From the NCBI RefSeq assembly GCF_016117655.1, contig NZ_CP064936.1:2232001-2296000 (forward strand): a DNA stretch of 64,000 nucleotides. Reading direction: 5' to 3'. How positions within the stretch are numbered: the first letter of the stretch is position 1; each line of letters starts with the position of its first letter. Source of the DNA: Treponema peruense (GTDB lineage Bacteria > Spirochaetota > Spirochaetia > Treponematales > Treponemataceae). The notes below the pieces were generated by a model that had not been told where the DNA came from, ran no database searches, and worked only from the letters and a program-made list of their open reading frames with translations. This document shows positions 46,237-56,504 of this stretch, piece by piece. A program made the position numbers and the translations under genes.

Positions 46237-48077
46237 ACTGCACTCTCCTGTTTTGTAATTGCACCGGTCGGGCACACTCCTGAACAAAGTCCGCAGCCCG
46301 TACACAAAGACGCATCTATCTGTACTTTTTTGGAAGATGCATTCAGTACAAGAGCCGGGCAGCCCAGTTCGTTAATGCACTTGCGGCAGCCTATGCATTT
46401 TGTTTCGGAAACAGCGTTCGCGCCTTTGAATGAAAAACCAAGTTTTGAAGCAACAGAAATACACGGCGACTTAAAGATAACCGCGCTCACTCCCGGCGAA
46501 TCAGAAGCGGCTTTTACTGCAGCAACAGATTCTGCCTGGTTAAAGGGATCAACTGTAATTACAGGAGACACTCCTATTGCGCAAAGAATTTTTTCTATGC
46601 TTATTTTGTCTACAATCTGTCCCATCATCGTAACACCTGTTCCCGGGTGGGGCTGGTGTCCGGTCATTGCAGTTGTTGAATTGTCCAGTATGCAGACTGT
46701 CATATTTGCCTGGTTGTAAACGGCATTTACAATTCCGGTTATTCCCGAAGCAAAGAAAGTTGAATCTCCTATAAAAGAAAAACACTTTCTGTCATTTTCG
46801 TTGTGGTAAAATCCCTGTGCCATTGTAATGTCTGCGCCCATACAAAGACAGGTGTCACACATATCCAGCGGCTTTGCGTTTCCCAAAGTGTAGCAGCCAA
46901 TGTCGCCGCAATAAACTGTCTTTTGTCCTTTCATTGCCTGCTTTACGGCATAAAAAGAACCGCGGTGGGGACATCCTGCACACAATACCGGAGGCCTTAC
47001 AGGAAGTTCGGGAACACTGTCCAAAGATTCTGCACTGCCCGAAACGTCATTTACAGAAAGAAAATCCGCGAGTGCTTTTTTTACAGACTCAACGGTATTT
47101 TCGCCTGCTTCAGAAATTTTTGAATCAAGTTTTCCGTGAATTGAACAGGAAAGATTTGCACGTCCTTTAAGAAGAAGAAGGCTTTCTTCAATTACAGGAT
47201 CAAGTTCTTCTACAACAAGCACGTGCGTTTTGTCCATTAAAAACTGTTCAGCTAAAGGTGCAGGAAAAGGATACGGCGTTCCGATTTTCAAAACAGGAAC
47301 ATCTGTTTTATTCAAAATAGAAAGAGCTTCCATTACATAGGCATAACTTATTCCGCCTGTAACGACTGCAAGAGAAGATGCATGACCATTCAAAACAGAA
47401 TTAAGACTGCTCTTTGAAAACTCATCCGGAATAATATGTTCGTTGCGTTCAAAGATGCGTTTGTGGTTCATAAAAGATGTGCGCGGGAAAATAACCCAGC
47501 GTGCACTGTCCTTTACAAATTCACCGCGGTTACGGCACGGACCCAGTTCGGGAAACTCCATGCTTTCGTAGGCATGATCCACGCGTGTAGTCGGGCGCAG
47601 AATTACAGGCGTATTGTATTTTTCTGAAAGCTCAAATGCCTGCTGAACCATCTCATATGCTTCTGAAGGACTTGACGGGTCAAGAACCGGAATTTTTGAA
47701 AATGCACCAAAGCGCCTTGTATCCTGTTCGGTCTGGCTTGAAATAGGACCAGGATCATCGGCAGAAACAATAACCATTCCGCCGCGAACACCTACATAAG
47801 CCAGGCACATTACAGGATCTGCCGCCACGTTGAGTCCGACCTGTTTCATCGTAACAAGAGTGCGCGACCCCGAATAACTTGCACCGGCAGCAACTTCGAC
47901 GGCGGCTTTTTCGTTAACCGACCATTCTACATAAGTGCCGGTTTTTTCCTTATACTTTGAAATATATTCAATTATTTCGCTGGAAGGCGTTCCCGGATAG
48001 CCCGAAACCAGATTTACTCCGGCTTTGAGCGCTCCAAGTGCAATCGCCTCGTTTCCCATAACCATTTTCTGCGGCAC
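46233..48077 (-). CDS. iorA: Indolepyruvate:ferredoxin oxidoreductase alpha subunit
   Basis: 614 residues. N-terminal pyrimidine-binding region (GNEAIALGALKAGVNLVSGYPGTPSSEI); thiamine-diphosphate region with CAGCPHRGSF, GDIGCYTLG, FIGDSTFFASG and DNSTTAMTGHQPHPG; and a C-terminal ferredoxin with two 4Fe-4S sites (CIGCRKCINELGCPAL and CTGCGLCSGVCP). Oxidises indolepyruvate and related 2-oxoacids to acyl-CoA, or makes the oxoacid from acyl-CoA and reduced ferredoxin. It starts five bases after the ilvB stop, unusual company suggesting a role in amino-acid synthesis from imported acids. Confidence 0.93.
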   Translation of the reverse strand: MPQKMVMGNEAIALGALKAGVNLVSGYPGTPSSEIIEYISKYKEKTGTYVEWSVNEKAAVEVAAGASYSGSRTLVTMKQVGLNVAADPVMCLAYVGVRGGMVIVSADDPGPISSQTEQDTRRFGAFSKIPVLDPSSPSEAYEMVQQAFELSEKYNTPVILRPTTRVDHAYESMEFPELGPCRNRGEFVKDSARWVIFPRTSFMNHKRIFERNEHIIPDEFSKSSLNSVLNGHASSLAVVTGGISYAYVMEALSILNKTDVPVLKIGTPYPFPAPLAEQFLMDKTHVLVVEELDPVIEESLLLLKGRANLSCSIHGKLDSKISEAGENTVESVKKALADFLSVNDVSGSAESLDSVPELPVRPPVLCAGCPHRGSFYAVKQAMKGQKTVYCGDIGCYTLGNAKPLDMCDTCLCMGADITMAQGFYHNENDRKCFSFIGDSTFFASGITGIVNAVYNQANMTVCILDNSTTAMTGHQPHPGTGVTMMGQIVDKISIEKILCAIGVSPVITVDPFNQAESVAAVKAASDSPGVSAVIFKSPCISVASKLGFSFKGANAVSETKCIGCRKCINELGCPALVLNASSKKVQIDASLCTGCGLCSGVCPTGAITKQESAV

Positions 48078-48082
48078 GGCTT

Positions 48083-49816
48083 TTAGTCCATCATCTCTGA
48101 GCTAAGTTCCATAATCTGATTGTAAATGGGCTTTCCTCCCGGAACCATGGGCAAAACCATTTCATCAATATCTACACGCGCGTCAATAACAGCGGCCTTT
48201 CCCGAAGCGAATGCCTTGTCAAAAACAGAAGCAAACTCTTTGGCATTACGTGCTCTGAACCCCTGTATACCGTAAGCTTCGGCAAGTTTAACCCAGTCCG
48301 GACCAAAGTCGAGTGTTGTCTGGCTGAACCGCTTTCCGTAGAAAAGACGCTGCCACATTCTTACGTTACCGAGTGCGCCGTTATTCATTACGACAATCAC
48401 TATTGGAAGATTATAATGCTGTATAGTTGCAAGCTCGTTGCAGTTCATGCGGAACGAACCGTCACCTGCAATATGAACGACCCTTGCTTTTGGAAGTGCA
48501 CACTGGATTCCAATTGCTGCTCCTGTACCAAAACCCATTGTTCCCAAACCGCCGCTTGTTACAAAAGTACGCGGCTTTGAAAAAGGATAAAACTGTGCAG
48601 TCCACATCTGGTGCTGGCCGACTTCTGTAGTAATAAATGCATCGTCGCCGGCAACTTTGTTTATGTATTCGCAAATAAATTTTGGGTTGATTGAATCTTT
48701 GGGATCCTTTGCATAACAGGACGGAACTTCTTTCATCCACTCCTGAACCTGCTTTACCCAGCCGCCATGCTTCTTTGAATCTACAAGCGGAATAAGTCTC
48801 TTTAGTATCTGACCGATGTCTCCCACAAGAGAGCCGCAGGTCGGAATATTTTTGTTTATCTCGGCCGGATCAATGTCTATCTGGAATACACGGCTGTTCT
48901 GTGCAAATTTGGAAGCATCAGAAGTAACGCGGTCGCTGAATCTGGCACCAAGTGCAAGAACAAGGTCGCTTTCTGTAATGGCCATGTTGCTGGCTTTTGT
49001 TCCGTGCATTCCGACCATCCATGTACAAAGCGGATGTTTTGACGGGAATGCAGAACGAGCCATGAGACTTTCCGAAACAGGAATGTCTGCTTTTTCTGCA
49101 AACTCGAGCAGTTCTTTTTCTGCACCGCTTATTACAACACCGCCACCGGCATAAATTACAGGACGTTCGGCACTGTTAATAAGTTCTGCAGCCGCAGCAA
49201 TTTCTTCATCTGTGGGTTCAGCAACAGAAAATACACGGCGCAAATTTCCGTTACCGGCTGCAGCTTTTGCCATTCCGTCATCACCGGCGGCAAGCGGCTC
49301 AAAGTCAACCAGGGCTGCTGTTACTTCTTTTGGTATGTCTATAAGAACAGGACCCGGCCTTCCGCTTTTTGCAATAAGAAATGCCTCGCGGATTGTAAAG
49401 GCGAGATCTTCTACCCTGCGTACCATAAAATTATGCTTTGTAATGGGCATGGTTACGCCGGTAATGTCTATTTCCTGGAACGAATCTTTTCCCAGAAGAG
49501 AAGACGGAACATTGCAGGTAATTGCAACCATCGGGGACGAGTCCATATAGGCAGTTGCAATTCCGGTAACAAGATTTGTTGCGCCCGGACCGCTTGTTGC
49601 AAACACAACGCCAGTTTTTCCGGTAGCACGTGCGTAACCGTCGGCAGCGTGTGCGGCACCCTGTTCGTGTGCAGTAAGGATATGTCTTATTCTGTCTGAG
49701 TTCTTGTAAAGCTCATCATAAATATTAAGAATTGCTCCTCCCGGGTAACCAAAAATTGTGTCTACGCCCTGCTCTACAAGACATTCTATTACAACCTGTG
49801 AACCTGTTATTTTCAT
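48083..49816 (-). CDS. ilvB: Acetolactate synthase large subunit
   Basis: 577 residues. Condenses two pyruvates (or pyruvate and 2-oxobutyrate) in valine, leucine and isoleucine synthesis. GYPGGAILNIYDEL at the N-terminus, catalytic Glu in TAHEQGAAHAADGYARATG, SGPGATNLVTGIATAYMDS, FAD-type middle domain, and TPP motif GDGSFRMN … VVMNNG. No regulatory subunit gene ilvN and no ilvC lie in the window, so they must be elsewhere. It starts 31 bases after the ilvD stop. Confidence 0.94.
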   Translation of the reverse strand: MKITGSQVVIECLVEQGVDTIFGYPGGAILNIYDELYKNSDRIRHILTAHEQGAAHAADGYARATGKTGVVFATSGPGATNLVTGIATAYMDSSPMVAITCNVPSSLLGKDSFQEIDITGVTMPITKHNFMVRRVEDLAFTIREAFLIAKSGRPGPVLIDIPKEVTAALVDFEPLAAGDDGMAKAAAGNGNLRRVFSVAEPTDEEIAAAAELINSAERPVIYAGGGVVISGAEKELLEFAEKADIPVSESLMARSAFPSKHPLCTWMVGMHGTKASNMAITESDLVLALGARFSDRVTSDASKFAQNSRVFQIDIDPAEINKNIPTCGSLVGDIGQILKRLIPLVDSKKHGGWVKQVQEWMKEVPSCYAKDPKDSINPKFICEYINKVAGDDAFITTEVGQHQMWTAQFYPFSKPRTFVTSGGLGTMGFGTGAAIGIQCALPKARVVHIAGDGSFRMNCNELATIQHYNLPIVIVVMNNGALGNVRMWQRLFYGKRFSQTTLDFGPDWVKLAEAYGIQGFRARNAKEFASVFDKAFASGKAAVIDARVDIDEMVLPMVPGGKPIYNQIMELSSEMMD

Positions 49817-49846
49817 CTAAAAATCCTTGAGTTTTTCGTATTTTTA

Positions 49847-51538
49847 TTACTGAAGTATTGCGCCCTTGTCTGCAGAAGAAACAAGCTTTGCATAGCGGGC
49901 AAGATATCCTGTCGTTACCTTTGGCTGGGGGCAAACCCATTTTGCCTTGCGTGCTGCAAGAACTTCATCGGAAACATCCAGGTGAATCTTATAATTGTTT
50001 ATGTCAAGCGTAATTGTATCGCCTTCTTCTACAAGAGCAATCGGTCCGCCGACAGCAGCTTCCGGTGAACAGTGTCCCAAAGAAGCACCTCTTGTTGCGC
50101 CAGAAAAACGTCCGTCTGTAATAAGAGCTACCTGTTTGTCCAGTCCCTGTCCTGCAAGAGCGGCAGTAACGGCAAGCATTTCTCTCATTCCAGGTCCGCC
50201 CTTTGGTCCTTCATAGCGAATAACAACTACATCGCCGGGATTAATTTTTCGGTTCTGAACGGCATCCATTGCTTCACTTTCGTCATTGAATACTCGTGCA
50301 GGTCCTGTATGCTTCATAAGTTCGGGGGCACAGGCAGAACGCTTTACTACAGTTCCGTCGGGAGCGAGGTTTCCGAACAGAATTGCTATTCCGCCGTTAT
50401 CAGAGAACGGATTTTCTATTGGGCGCAGAATCTGGGGATTGCGGTTTACTACACCGGCAATATTTTCTGCAATCGTTTTTCCTGTAGCGGTAATCATATC
50501 TGTTTTAATGAGATTCTTTTTTGCAAGTTCTGCAAGAACAGCCTGAACACCACCCGCGTCGTTAAGTTCGCACATAAATGTATGGCCTGCAGGTGCAAGA
50601 TGGCAAAGGTTAGGAGTGCGGTTAGAAATTTCGTTTACTTCGTGAAGATCGATTGAAATTCCTGCTTCGTGCGCAATAGCCGGAACATGGAGCATTGTGT
50701 TGCTGGAACAGCCCAGTGCCATATCTGCAGCAAGTGCGTTTCTGAAAGAGTCAGCTGTCATCATGGAACGTGCAGTTATTCCGCGGCGGTACATTTCCAT
50801 AACCTGCATACCGGCATGTTTTGCAAGCGCAATACGTGCACCTGTTACTGCAGGAATTGTTCCGTTGCCGGGAAGTCCGAGTCCAAGTACTTCTGTAAGA
50901 CAGTTCATTGAATTTGCAGTAAACATTCCGGAACAGGCACCGCAGCCCGGACATGCTGAATGTTCAAGTTCCTTGAGTTGTGCTTCATTTATTTTGCCGA
51001 CCGCAAGACCGCCAACAGCCTCGAACATGTCGGTAAGTGAAAGGTTTTTGTCTGAATAAGGGTTGGATGCATCGTGACCGGGAAGATGACCGGGCATCAT
51101 TGGTCCGCCGGAACAGAATACTGTAGGAAGATCAAGGCGGGCTGCAGCCATAAGCATTCCCGGAACAATTTTGTCGCAGTTAGGAATCATTACAAGTGCG
51201 TCAAACTGGTGTGCCTTTGCCATGCACTCTACCGAATCGGCAATAAGTTCACGGGTGACAAGGCTGTACTTCATGCCTTCATGGCCCATTGCAATTCCGT
51301 CGCAGACACCTATTGCAGGAAACTCTACCGGAGTTCCGCCAGCCATGCGGATTCCTGCTTTAACAGCTTCTGAAATTCTGTCAAGTTCGGCATGCCCCGG
51401 AATTATTTCATTTTTTGCGCAACAGACACCAACTATAGGACGCTCAAGCTCCTCGTCTGTATATCCCATCGCATAAAACAAAGAACGGTGCGGAGCGCGT
51501 GCGGCTCCCTTTACTGCGTTATCACTTTTTTTTGCCAT
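49847..51538 (-). CDS. ilvD: Dihydroxy-acid dehydratase
   Basis: 563 residues. Removes water from 2,3-dihydroxy-isovalerate/methylvalerate, the third step of branched-chain amino acid synthesis, using an Fe-S cluster. Cluster cysteines are in [19 protein letters not shown] and NSMNC. Also [22 protein letters not shown] and [11 protein letters not shown]. The ATG at 51538 is chosen because GAGG lies upstream; a GTG at 51547 overlaps that site. First gene of the four-gene operon with a consensus promoter. Confidence 0.95.
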   Translation of the reverse strand: MAKKSDNAVKGAARAPHRSLFYAMGYTDEELERPIVGVCCAKNEIIPGHAELDRISEAVKAGIRMAGGTPVEFPAIGVCDGIAMGHEGMKYSLVTRELIADSVECMAKAHQFDALVMIPNCDKIVPGMLMAAARLDLPTVFCSGGPMMPGHLPGHDASNPYSDKNLSLTDMFEAVGGLAVGKINEAQLKELEHSACPGCGACSGMFTANSMNCLTEVLGLGLPGNGTIPAVTGARIALAKHAGMQVMEMYRRGITARSMMTADSFRNALAADMALGCSSNTMLHVPAIAHEAGISIDLHEVNEISNRTPNLCHLAPAGHTFMCELNDAGGVQAVLAELAKKNLIKTDMITATGKTIAENIAGVVNRNPQILRPIENPFSDNGGIAILFGNLAPDGTVVKRSACAPELMKHTGPARVFNDESEAMDAVQNRKINPGDVVVIRYEGPKGGPGMREMLAVTAALAGQGLDKQVALITDGRFSGATRGASLGHCSPEAAVGGPIALVEEGDTITLDINNYKIHLDVSDEVLAARKAKWVCPQPKVTTGYLARYAKLVSSADKGAILQ

Positions 51539-51561
51539 AATTGTCACCTCGCTATCAAATT

Positions 51562-51590
51562 ATATTAAACTGTATCGGGTATAAAGTCAA
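51562..51590 (-). promoter_or_regulatory. Promoter of ilvD-ilvB-iorA-iorB
   Basis: Minus strand TTGACT (51590-51585), 17 bases, TAATAT (51567-51562). The leader is only about 17 bases, so there is no room for a leader-peptide attenuator or T-box. Confidence 0.8.
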
Positions 51591-51729
51591 CAAATTACTT
51601 TAATAATACTGTAGTATTTTTAGTATTTATTAAAACTCTGTCTTCGTTTTTTTTATGACAGAATTACTGTAAAAAATTTGAAGTGCCGCGCGGGAAGACG
51701 GGGGAGGCCGAAATGATTTGACTTTTAGC

Positions 51730-51788
51730 GTCGCGAAGCGACATTTGATGGTTTCACCGCAAAAGTCACATCAAGGGCCATATGGCCC
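51730..51788. repeat. Palindromes in the ilvD-cellobiose phosphorylase gap
   Basis: GTCGC/GCGAC with a three-base loop (51730-51742) and the perfect 14-mer GGGCCATATGGCCC (51775-51788). TGACTTTT near 51719 also faces AAAAGTCA near 51761. No gene is visible from 51591 to 51869; these stems may form one structured element. Confidence 0.5.
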
Positions 51789-51869
51789 GGTTTTGGACTT
51801 CACCGGCTGACCAGGAGGCACTTCTCTTATCTACATAAATTTCACATAAATTTCCTGTTATAAAAAAAA

Positions 51870-51917
51870 GACCCGTACGCCGCCTGAAGGAGGAAACAAA
51901 AACAGGGCGTACGGGTC
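51870..51917 (-). terminator. Terminator of the cellobiose operon
   Basis: GACCCGTACGCC and GGCGTACGGGTC form a 12-bp GC-rich stem; on the minus strand eight T follow. It lies 47 bases after the phosphorylase stop. Confidence 0.85.
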
Positions 51918-51964
51918 TAAAAATTTCACGCAGGCAAAGCGTTTAAATAAGTGGCAGTGTCCGC

Positions 51965-54445
51965 TTAACCTACAGTAACTGAAAGTTCAACTTCTGAAAC
52001 AGACGAGCCTTTTTTCAGAGAAACCAGAGTTCCGTTAACCGTTACATCAGGGTTCGTGCACTCAATCTTTACATCACCGGTATTGTTTACGCTGTGAACG
52101 TTAATGCGGTAAGTAACGCCACGGAACACGCGTGTAATCTGTGCGTCACCGATTTCTGACGGAAGTCTGGGTTCAACCCTGAGACCTGCATAATCAGGAC
52201 GAATACCTGCAATGTACTGTGACAGTGCAACAAAGTTCCATGAAGCTGTTCCGGTAAGCCAGCTGTTTTTTGCCTGACCAAAGTTACGGGCTTCCTTACC
52301 GGCAATCATCTGTGCATAAACATAAGGCTCTGTTTTATGAATATCGCTAATATCTTCTATATAAGAAGGTGCAATCTTTGCATAATGCACAAAGGCATCA
52401 TCAGGGCGGTTGTTTACAATCTCACCGATAATTACCCACGGATTGTTGTGGCAGAAGATTCCGCCGTTTTCTTTGTATCCCTGCGGGTAAGAAGAAACTT
52501 CACCAAGTTCAACATGATAGCGGCTGTATGCAGGACTTAAAATAACAATTCCGTACTTTGAGTCCAGATATTTCTTTACGCTGTCCAGTGCCTTTTCGGG
52601 AAGATGCTTGTCCTTACCGATTTTTGCCATTGAACCAAAGCCCTGTGTTTCGATAAAGATTTTGCCTTCTTCACATTCGTGTGAACCAATCTTGTGTCCG
52701 TAATCGTCATAAGCGCGTATGTACCACTCGCCGTCCCATCCGTTTTTGCAGATAGACTCTTCCATCTTTGCAGATTCAGCCTGTGCCTTAAGGGCTTCAT
52801 CCTCTTCGTTCATAAGGCGGCACATTTCCATGTAGTCTGGTGTTACATAAACGAACATCTGCGCAATCATTACAGACTCGGCGTTCTTTCCATCTTTGTT
52901 TGTACTTGTCTGGAAAGAGTCATCGGGGCTTGTACTGAAACAGTTAAGGTTAAGACAGTCGTTCCAGTCGGCGCGTCCTATAAGAGGAAGTCCGTGCGGT
53001 CCCATGTGAGTAAGAATGTAATTGTATGAACGCTTAAGATGCTCGTACAAAGTTGCTGTATTGTTTGTGTCATTATCAAACGGAACCTGAACCTTAAGGA
53101 AGTCAGTGTCGCCTGTTTCCTTGATATAACCGCCAACGCCCAGAATAAGCCAGAGCGGATCATCGTTAAAGTTTGAACCGATGTCGGCATTTCCGCGTTT
53201 TGTAAGCGGCTGGAACTGGTGGTAGGCACTTCCGTCTTCAAACTGGGTTGCAGCTACGTCAAAAAGTCTCTCGCGGATTCTTTCTTTTGGAAGAAGATGT
53301 GCTGCACCAAGCATATCCTGGCTTGTGTCTCTGAAACCGATTCCGCGTCCGATACCGCTTTCAAAGTAACTGGCGCTTCTTGCAAAATTGTATGTAGTAA
53401 CACACTGGTACTGGTTCCACAAAGACATTCTGTCAAGTCGTGCATCTGAAGTTTTAAGACTGAATGCAGACAGAATTGAATCCCAGTTTTTGCAGAGCTT
53501 GTCAAATTCAGCCTTTACAAGTTCTGGTGTTGCAAATGAGTGCTGCAGTTCATAGGCCTTCTTTTTGTTTATAATCTGTGCCTTTGGGTTTGTCTGGAAG
53601 AACGGAACCTTTGAAGGAGCGTCCTGCCACTTTTCTTCGTCTGCATTTTCTATATAGCCAAGAACAAAAATATATGTGCGCTCTTCACCGGGATTAAGTC
53701 TTGCGTCAATTCTGTGGCTTGCAACAGGAGACCATCCGTCTGCTACAGAATTGCGGCTCTTTCCTGACATAACTGCGTCGGGGCAGTCGAGTCCGTTGTA
53801 GGTTCCGGTAAAGCTTTCGCGGTCTGTTTCAAAACCGTCTATTTGTGTATTTACAGAATAGAAAGCGTAGTGATTGCGTCTTTCGCGGTATTCTGTCTTG
53901 TGGTAAATTGCGCTTCCTTCGATTTCTACTTCGCCGGTAGAAAAGTTGCGCTGGAAGTTTGTTCCGTCGTCCTGGGCGTTGTAAAGACACCACTCAACGA
54001 AAGAATAAACAGAAACATCTTTTACTTCGTGCGAATCGTTTTTAATCTTAAGCTGCTGTACTTCAACGTTGTAGTTAACGGGCACAAAAAAAAGCGCGTC
54101 GGCAGAAAGACCGTTCTTTGAAGAAAGAAGGCGTGTGTAGCCAAAACCGTGGCGGCATTCGTAAGAGTCAAGTTCAGTCTGAACAGGCTGCCAGCCCGGG
54201 TTCCAAACAGTGTCACCGTCTTTTATGTAGAAGTATTTTCCGTTTGAGTCAAGCGGAACATTGTTGTATCTGTAGCGTGTAAGACGGCGAAGACGTGCAT
54301 CTTTGTAGAAAGAATATCCGCCGCAAGTGTTAGACATAAGCGAGAAGAAAGACTCGCTTCCCAAATAGTTAATCCACGGATAAGGTGTACGCGGGGTTGT
54401 AATTACATATTCCCTGGCCTTGTCGTCAAAATGTCCGTATTTCAT
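51965..54445 (-). CDS. Cellobiose phosphorylase (GH94)
   Basis: 826 residues. Splits cellobiose with phosphate into glucose-1-phosphate and glucose in the cytoplasm, saving one ATP. The start [20 protein letters not shown] is characteristic, followed by [30 protein letters not shown], the catalytic-Asp segment [10 protein letters not shown] and GVTYRINV near the end. Length matches known cellobiose phosphorylases (about 810); cellodextrin phosphorylases are longer. It is last of the operon binding protein, permease, permease, phosphorylase, and a hairpin in the gap upstream may tune its level. Confidence 0.92.
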   Translation of the reverse strand: MKYGHFDDKAREYVITTPRTPYPWINYLGSESFFSLMSNTCGGYSFYKDARLRRLTRYRYNNVPLDSNGKYFYIKDGDTVWNPGWQPVQTELDSYECRHGFGYTRLLSSKNGLSADALFFVPVNYNVEVQQLKIKNDSHEVKDVSVYSFVEWCLYNAQDDGTNFQRNFSTGEVEIEGSAIYHKTEYRERRNHYAFYSVNTQIDGFETDRESFTGTYNGLDCPDAVMSGKSRNSVADGWSPVASHRIDARLNPGEERTYIFVLGYIENADEEKWQDAPSKVPFFQTNPKAQIINKKKAYELQHSFATPELVKAEFDKLCKNWDSILSAFSLKTSDARLDRMSLWNQYQCVTTYNFARSASYFESGIGRGIGFRDTSQDMLGAAHLLPKERIRERLFDVAATQFEDGSAYHQFQPLTKRGNADIGSNFNDDPLWLILGVGGYIKETGDTDFLKVQVPFDNDTNNTATLYEHLKRSYNYILTHMGPHGLPLIGRADWNDCLNLNCFSTSPDDSFQTSTNKDGKNAESVMIAQMFVYVTPDYMEMCRLMNEEDEALKAQAESAKMEESICKNGWDGEWYIRAYDDYGHKIGSHECEEGKIFIETQGFGSMAKIGKDKHLPEKALDSVKKYLDSKYGIVILSPAYSRYHVELGEVSSYPQGYKENGGIFCHNNPWVIIGEIVNNRPDDAFVHYAKIAPSYIEDISDIHKTEPYVYAQMIAGKEARNFGQAKNSWLTGTASWNFVALSQYIAGIRPDYAGLRVEPRLPSEIGDAQITRVFRGVTYRINVHSVNNTGDVKIECTNPDVTVNGTLVSLKKGSSVSEVELSVTVG

Positions 54446-54505
54446 AGTTAATCCTCTTTCTGAATCCTTATTCTGTCCAAGTTTCTTCTATTATATTAAT
54501 CAGAA

Positions 54506-54545
54506 TTAAAACAACAACATGATTTTTTTCACATTGTTGTTTTAA
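54506..54545. promoter_or_regulatory. AT-rich hairpin before the phosphorylase gene
   Basis: TTAAAACAACAA (54506-54517) is the exact inverse of TTGTTGTTTTAA (54534-54545), with a 16-base loop. It lies between the last permease gene and the phosphorylase. It could be a weak terminator or RNA-stabilising stem; it is not the CTACAACG operator. Confidence 0.5.
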
Positions 54546-54576
54546 TTTTTTTACACAGGTTTATCTTAAACCGTTA

Positions 54577-55425
54577 TTATTCCTTTACACCGCCGAGTGT
54601 TACACCACCGATAATCTGGCGTGAAAGAAGCAGGTAAACTATAAGAAGCGGAATAATCGCAATAAAAATAAGCATATAAACCTGAGCAAGGTCAAACTTC
54701 ATGTAGTCGGCCGCACGCAGCTGGGCAATAAGAATAGGAATTGTCTTGCGTGACTTTGAATTGATAACCAAAGCCGGAAGGAAGTAGTTGTTCCACGAGC
54801 TTACAAAGGCAAAAATACCCTGAACAGCAATTGCCGGTTTAATAATAGGAATAACAATCGTGTTGAATGTCCTGAATTCTCCGCAGCCGTCAATGCGTGA
54901 AGCTTCTACCAGTGACTTTGAAAGGAAAGCCTGAAGATACTGCAACATGTAGAAGAAAACTACAGGAGAAGCAATTGCCGGAATAATAAGGGCAAGCAGG
55001 TTGTCGTCAAGGTTAATGGCACCGATAAGGCGCAAAAATCCCAAAGTTGTAACCTGAGCCGGAACCATCATGACAGCCATAATAAAGCTGAATGCAAATT
55101 TGCGGCCCTTGAATCGGTACATGTGAATTCCGTAGGCGGTCATTGCAGAAAAATATGTTGCAAAAACGGCATTTCCTACAGAAACCATAACGCTGTTCAA
55201 AAGTGCTCCCACAACAGGAATATTGTCATTTGAAAGCAGGTTCTTAAGGTTAGAAAAGAAGTACTTTCCCGGAATGAACGAAAATCCGTTTATAAGCTGG
55301 CTGTGGATGCGTGTTGAATTCACTATAAGCATAATGAACGGTAATATAGAAAAGAACGTCAACAGAATAAGTACTACATAAACTATCTTGCGTCTGACGC
55401 TCAAAAAAATCCTCTGGTTTAACAT
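54577..55425 (-). CDS. Sugar ABC transporter permease, MalG/CebG type
   Basis: 282 residues from the ATG at 55425, which has GGAGG five bases upstream; the ATG at 55437 overlaps nothing useful. Six membrane helices; the EAA loop reads EASRIDGCGEFRTFNTIVIP, the contact to the ATPase. AYGIHMYRFKGRKFAFSF and NNYFLPALV are typical of the CUT1 MalG type. It pairs with the permease encoded 12 bases upstream. No ATPase gene is in the locus; a shared MsmK-like ATPase elsewhere must energise it. Confidence 0.88.
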   Translation of the reverse strand: MLNQRIFLSVRRKIVYVVLILLTFFSILPFIMLIVNSTRIHSQLINGFSFIPGKYFFSNLKNLLSNDNIPVVGALLNSVMVSVGNAVFATYFSAMTAYGIHMYRFKGRKFAFSFIMAVMMVPAQVTTLGFLRLIGAINLDDNLLALIIPAIASPVVFFYMLQYLQAFLSKSLVEASRIDGCGEFRTFNTIVIPIIKPAIAVQGIFAFVSSWNNYFLPALVINSKSRKTIPILIAQLRAADYMKFDLAQVYMLIFIAIIPLLIVYLLLSRQIIGGVTLGGVKE

Positions 55426-55449
55426 AGTTTCCTCCATTTTATGCGCAAA

Positions 55450-56373
55450 TTATTTTGCGTCCTTGTAATCCTTCATAGTAAACTTATAAACCGTAGCACT
55501 CAGAATTGCTGTAATTATGAAGATAAGAACAGAAATTGCACCGCCGATTCCGTAGTTTTTGCTTCCAAGGTGTGCATTAAGGTACATAATGAGCGTCATG
55601 GAAGTTCTGTTTGGATTACCCTCGCCGTTTGTAAGAATCTGCGGAACATCGAACATCTGGATTCCACCGATAAGGCTTGTAATCATAACGTAAACAAGAA
55701 TGGGCATAAGTGAAGGAAGCGTAACCTTTACAAAGATTGTAAAAGGATTTGCACCGTCAATGCGTGCCGCTTCAAAAATACTGTTGTCTATTCCAAGAAT
55801 ACCTGACATAAGAAGAAGCGTTGTGTTACCGTACCACATAAGAAGGTTCATAACAGCAACCAACGTTCTTACCGTAGTCTTCTGTGTAAGAAAGCGTACC
55901 GGTTCTTCTATCCAGCCCATTGAAACCGCAAGGGCATTTACAGGGCCGGCATCAGAAAACAGCATGAAAAACAGCATTGCAAAAGCCGAAGCCATAATAA
56001 GGTTTGGCATGTAAATTACTGTTTTGAAGAAAGACGTACACTTTATTCGAAGTTCAGTGTCGCAGAACCATATAGAAAGAAGAAGCGACAATACAATCTG
56101 CGGAACAAATCCCATAATCCACATTATAAGTGTATTCAGGGCATACCGCGGCATATCGGTGTTAAAGAGTACTTCTTTGTAGTTGGCCATTCCAACAAAA
56201 TTGGGGCCTACTGTCATAAGACCTACCCTGTAATTTTCAAAGAAACTGTTCCAGATTGTAGAAATAAGAGGAATAAGCTGGAAAATAATGTATATGATAA
56301 AGAAAGGAGCAATAAAGAAATATCCCCACTTCTCATAATTTAATGCGTGATTTTTAAGTTTTTTTTCGGACAT
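55450..56373 (-). CDS. Sugar ABC transporter permease, MalF/CebF type
   Basis: 307 residues, six membrane helices. It has a cytoplasmic N-terminus and WGYFFIAPFFIIYIIFQLIP as first helix; the EAA loop is EAARIDGANPFTIFVKVTLP. GGGGG lies before the ATG. It forms the inner-membrane channel with the downstream permease and receives sugar from the lipoprotein encoded upstream. Context (cellobiose phosphorylase) suggests cellobiose or short cellodextrins. Confidence 0.88.
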   Translation of the reverse strand: MSEKKLKNHALNYEKWGYFFIAPFFIIYIIFQLIPLISTIWNSFFENYRVGLMTVGPNFVGMANYKEVLFNTDMPRYALNTLIMWIMGFVPQIVLSLLLSIWFCDTELRIKCTSFFKTVIYMPNLIMASAFAMLFFMLFSDAGPVNALAVSMGWIEEPVRFLTQKTTVRTLVAVMNLLMWYGNTTLLLMSGILGIDNSIFEAARIDGANPFTIFVKVTLPSLMPILVYVMITSLIGGIQMFDVPQILTNGEGNPNRTSMTLIMYLNAHLGSKNYGIGGAISVLIFIITAILSATVYKFTMKDYKDAK

Positions 56374-56504
56374 AAGGACCCCCGCATAAAAAGCCGGTGC
56401 TTCTTTGCTTGATGGTGAAAATTGATTTTACAGAAAACAGGAAAGAAAGAATCCGGAGCCGAACAATTGGACTTTGAACAGCCCCGGATATGAAGGCTTA
56501 AGAA

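Noticed and set aside
51562-51590. Leader-peptide or T-box control of the ilv operon
   Set aside because: The expected leader is about 17 bases, too short for either.
51640-51860. Unlisted small gene between ilvD and the cellobiose operon
   Set aside because: No frame with a start, ribosome site and coding-like composition; the region is made of palindromes and the terminator.
54506-54545. Hairpin before the phosphorylase as a third LacI operator
   Set aside because: It shares only ACAAC with the operator; the CG-centred CTACAACG core is absent.
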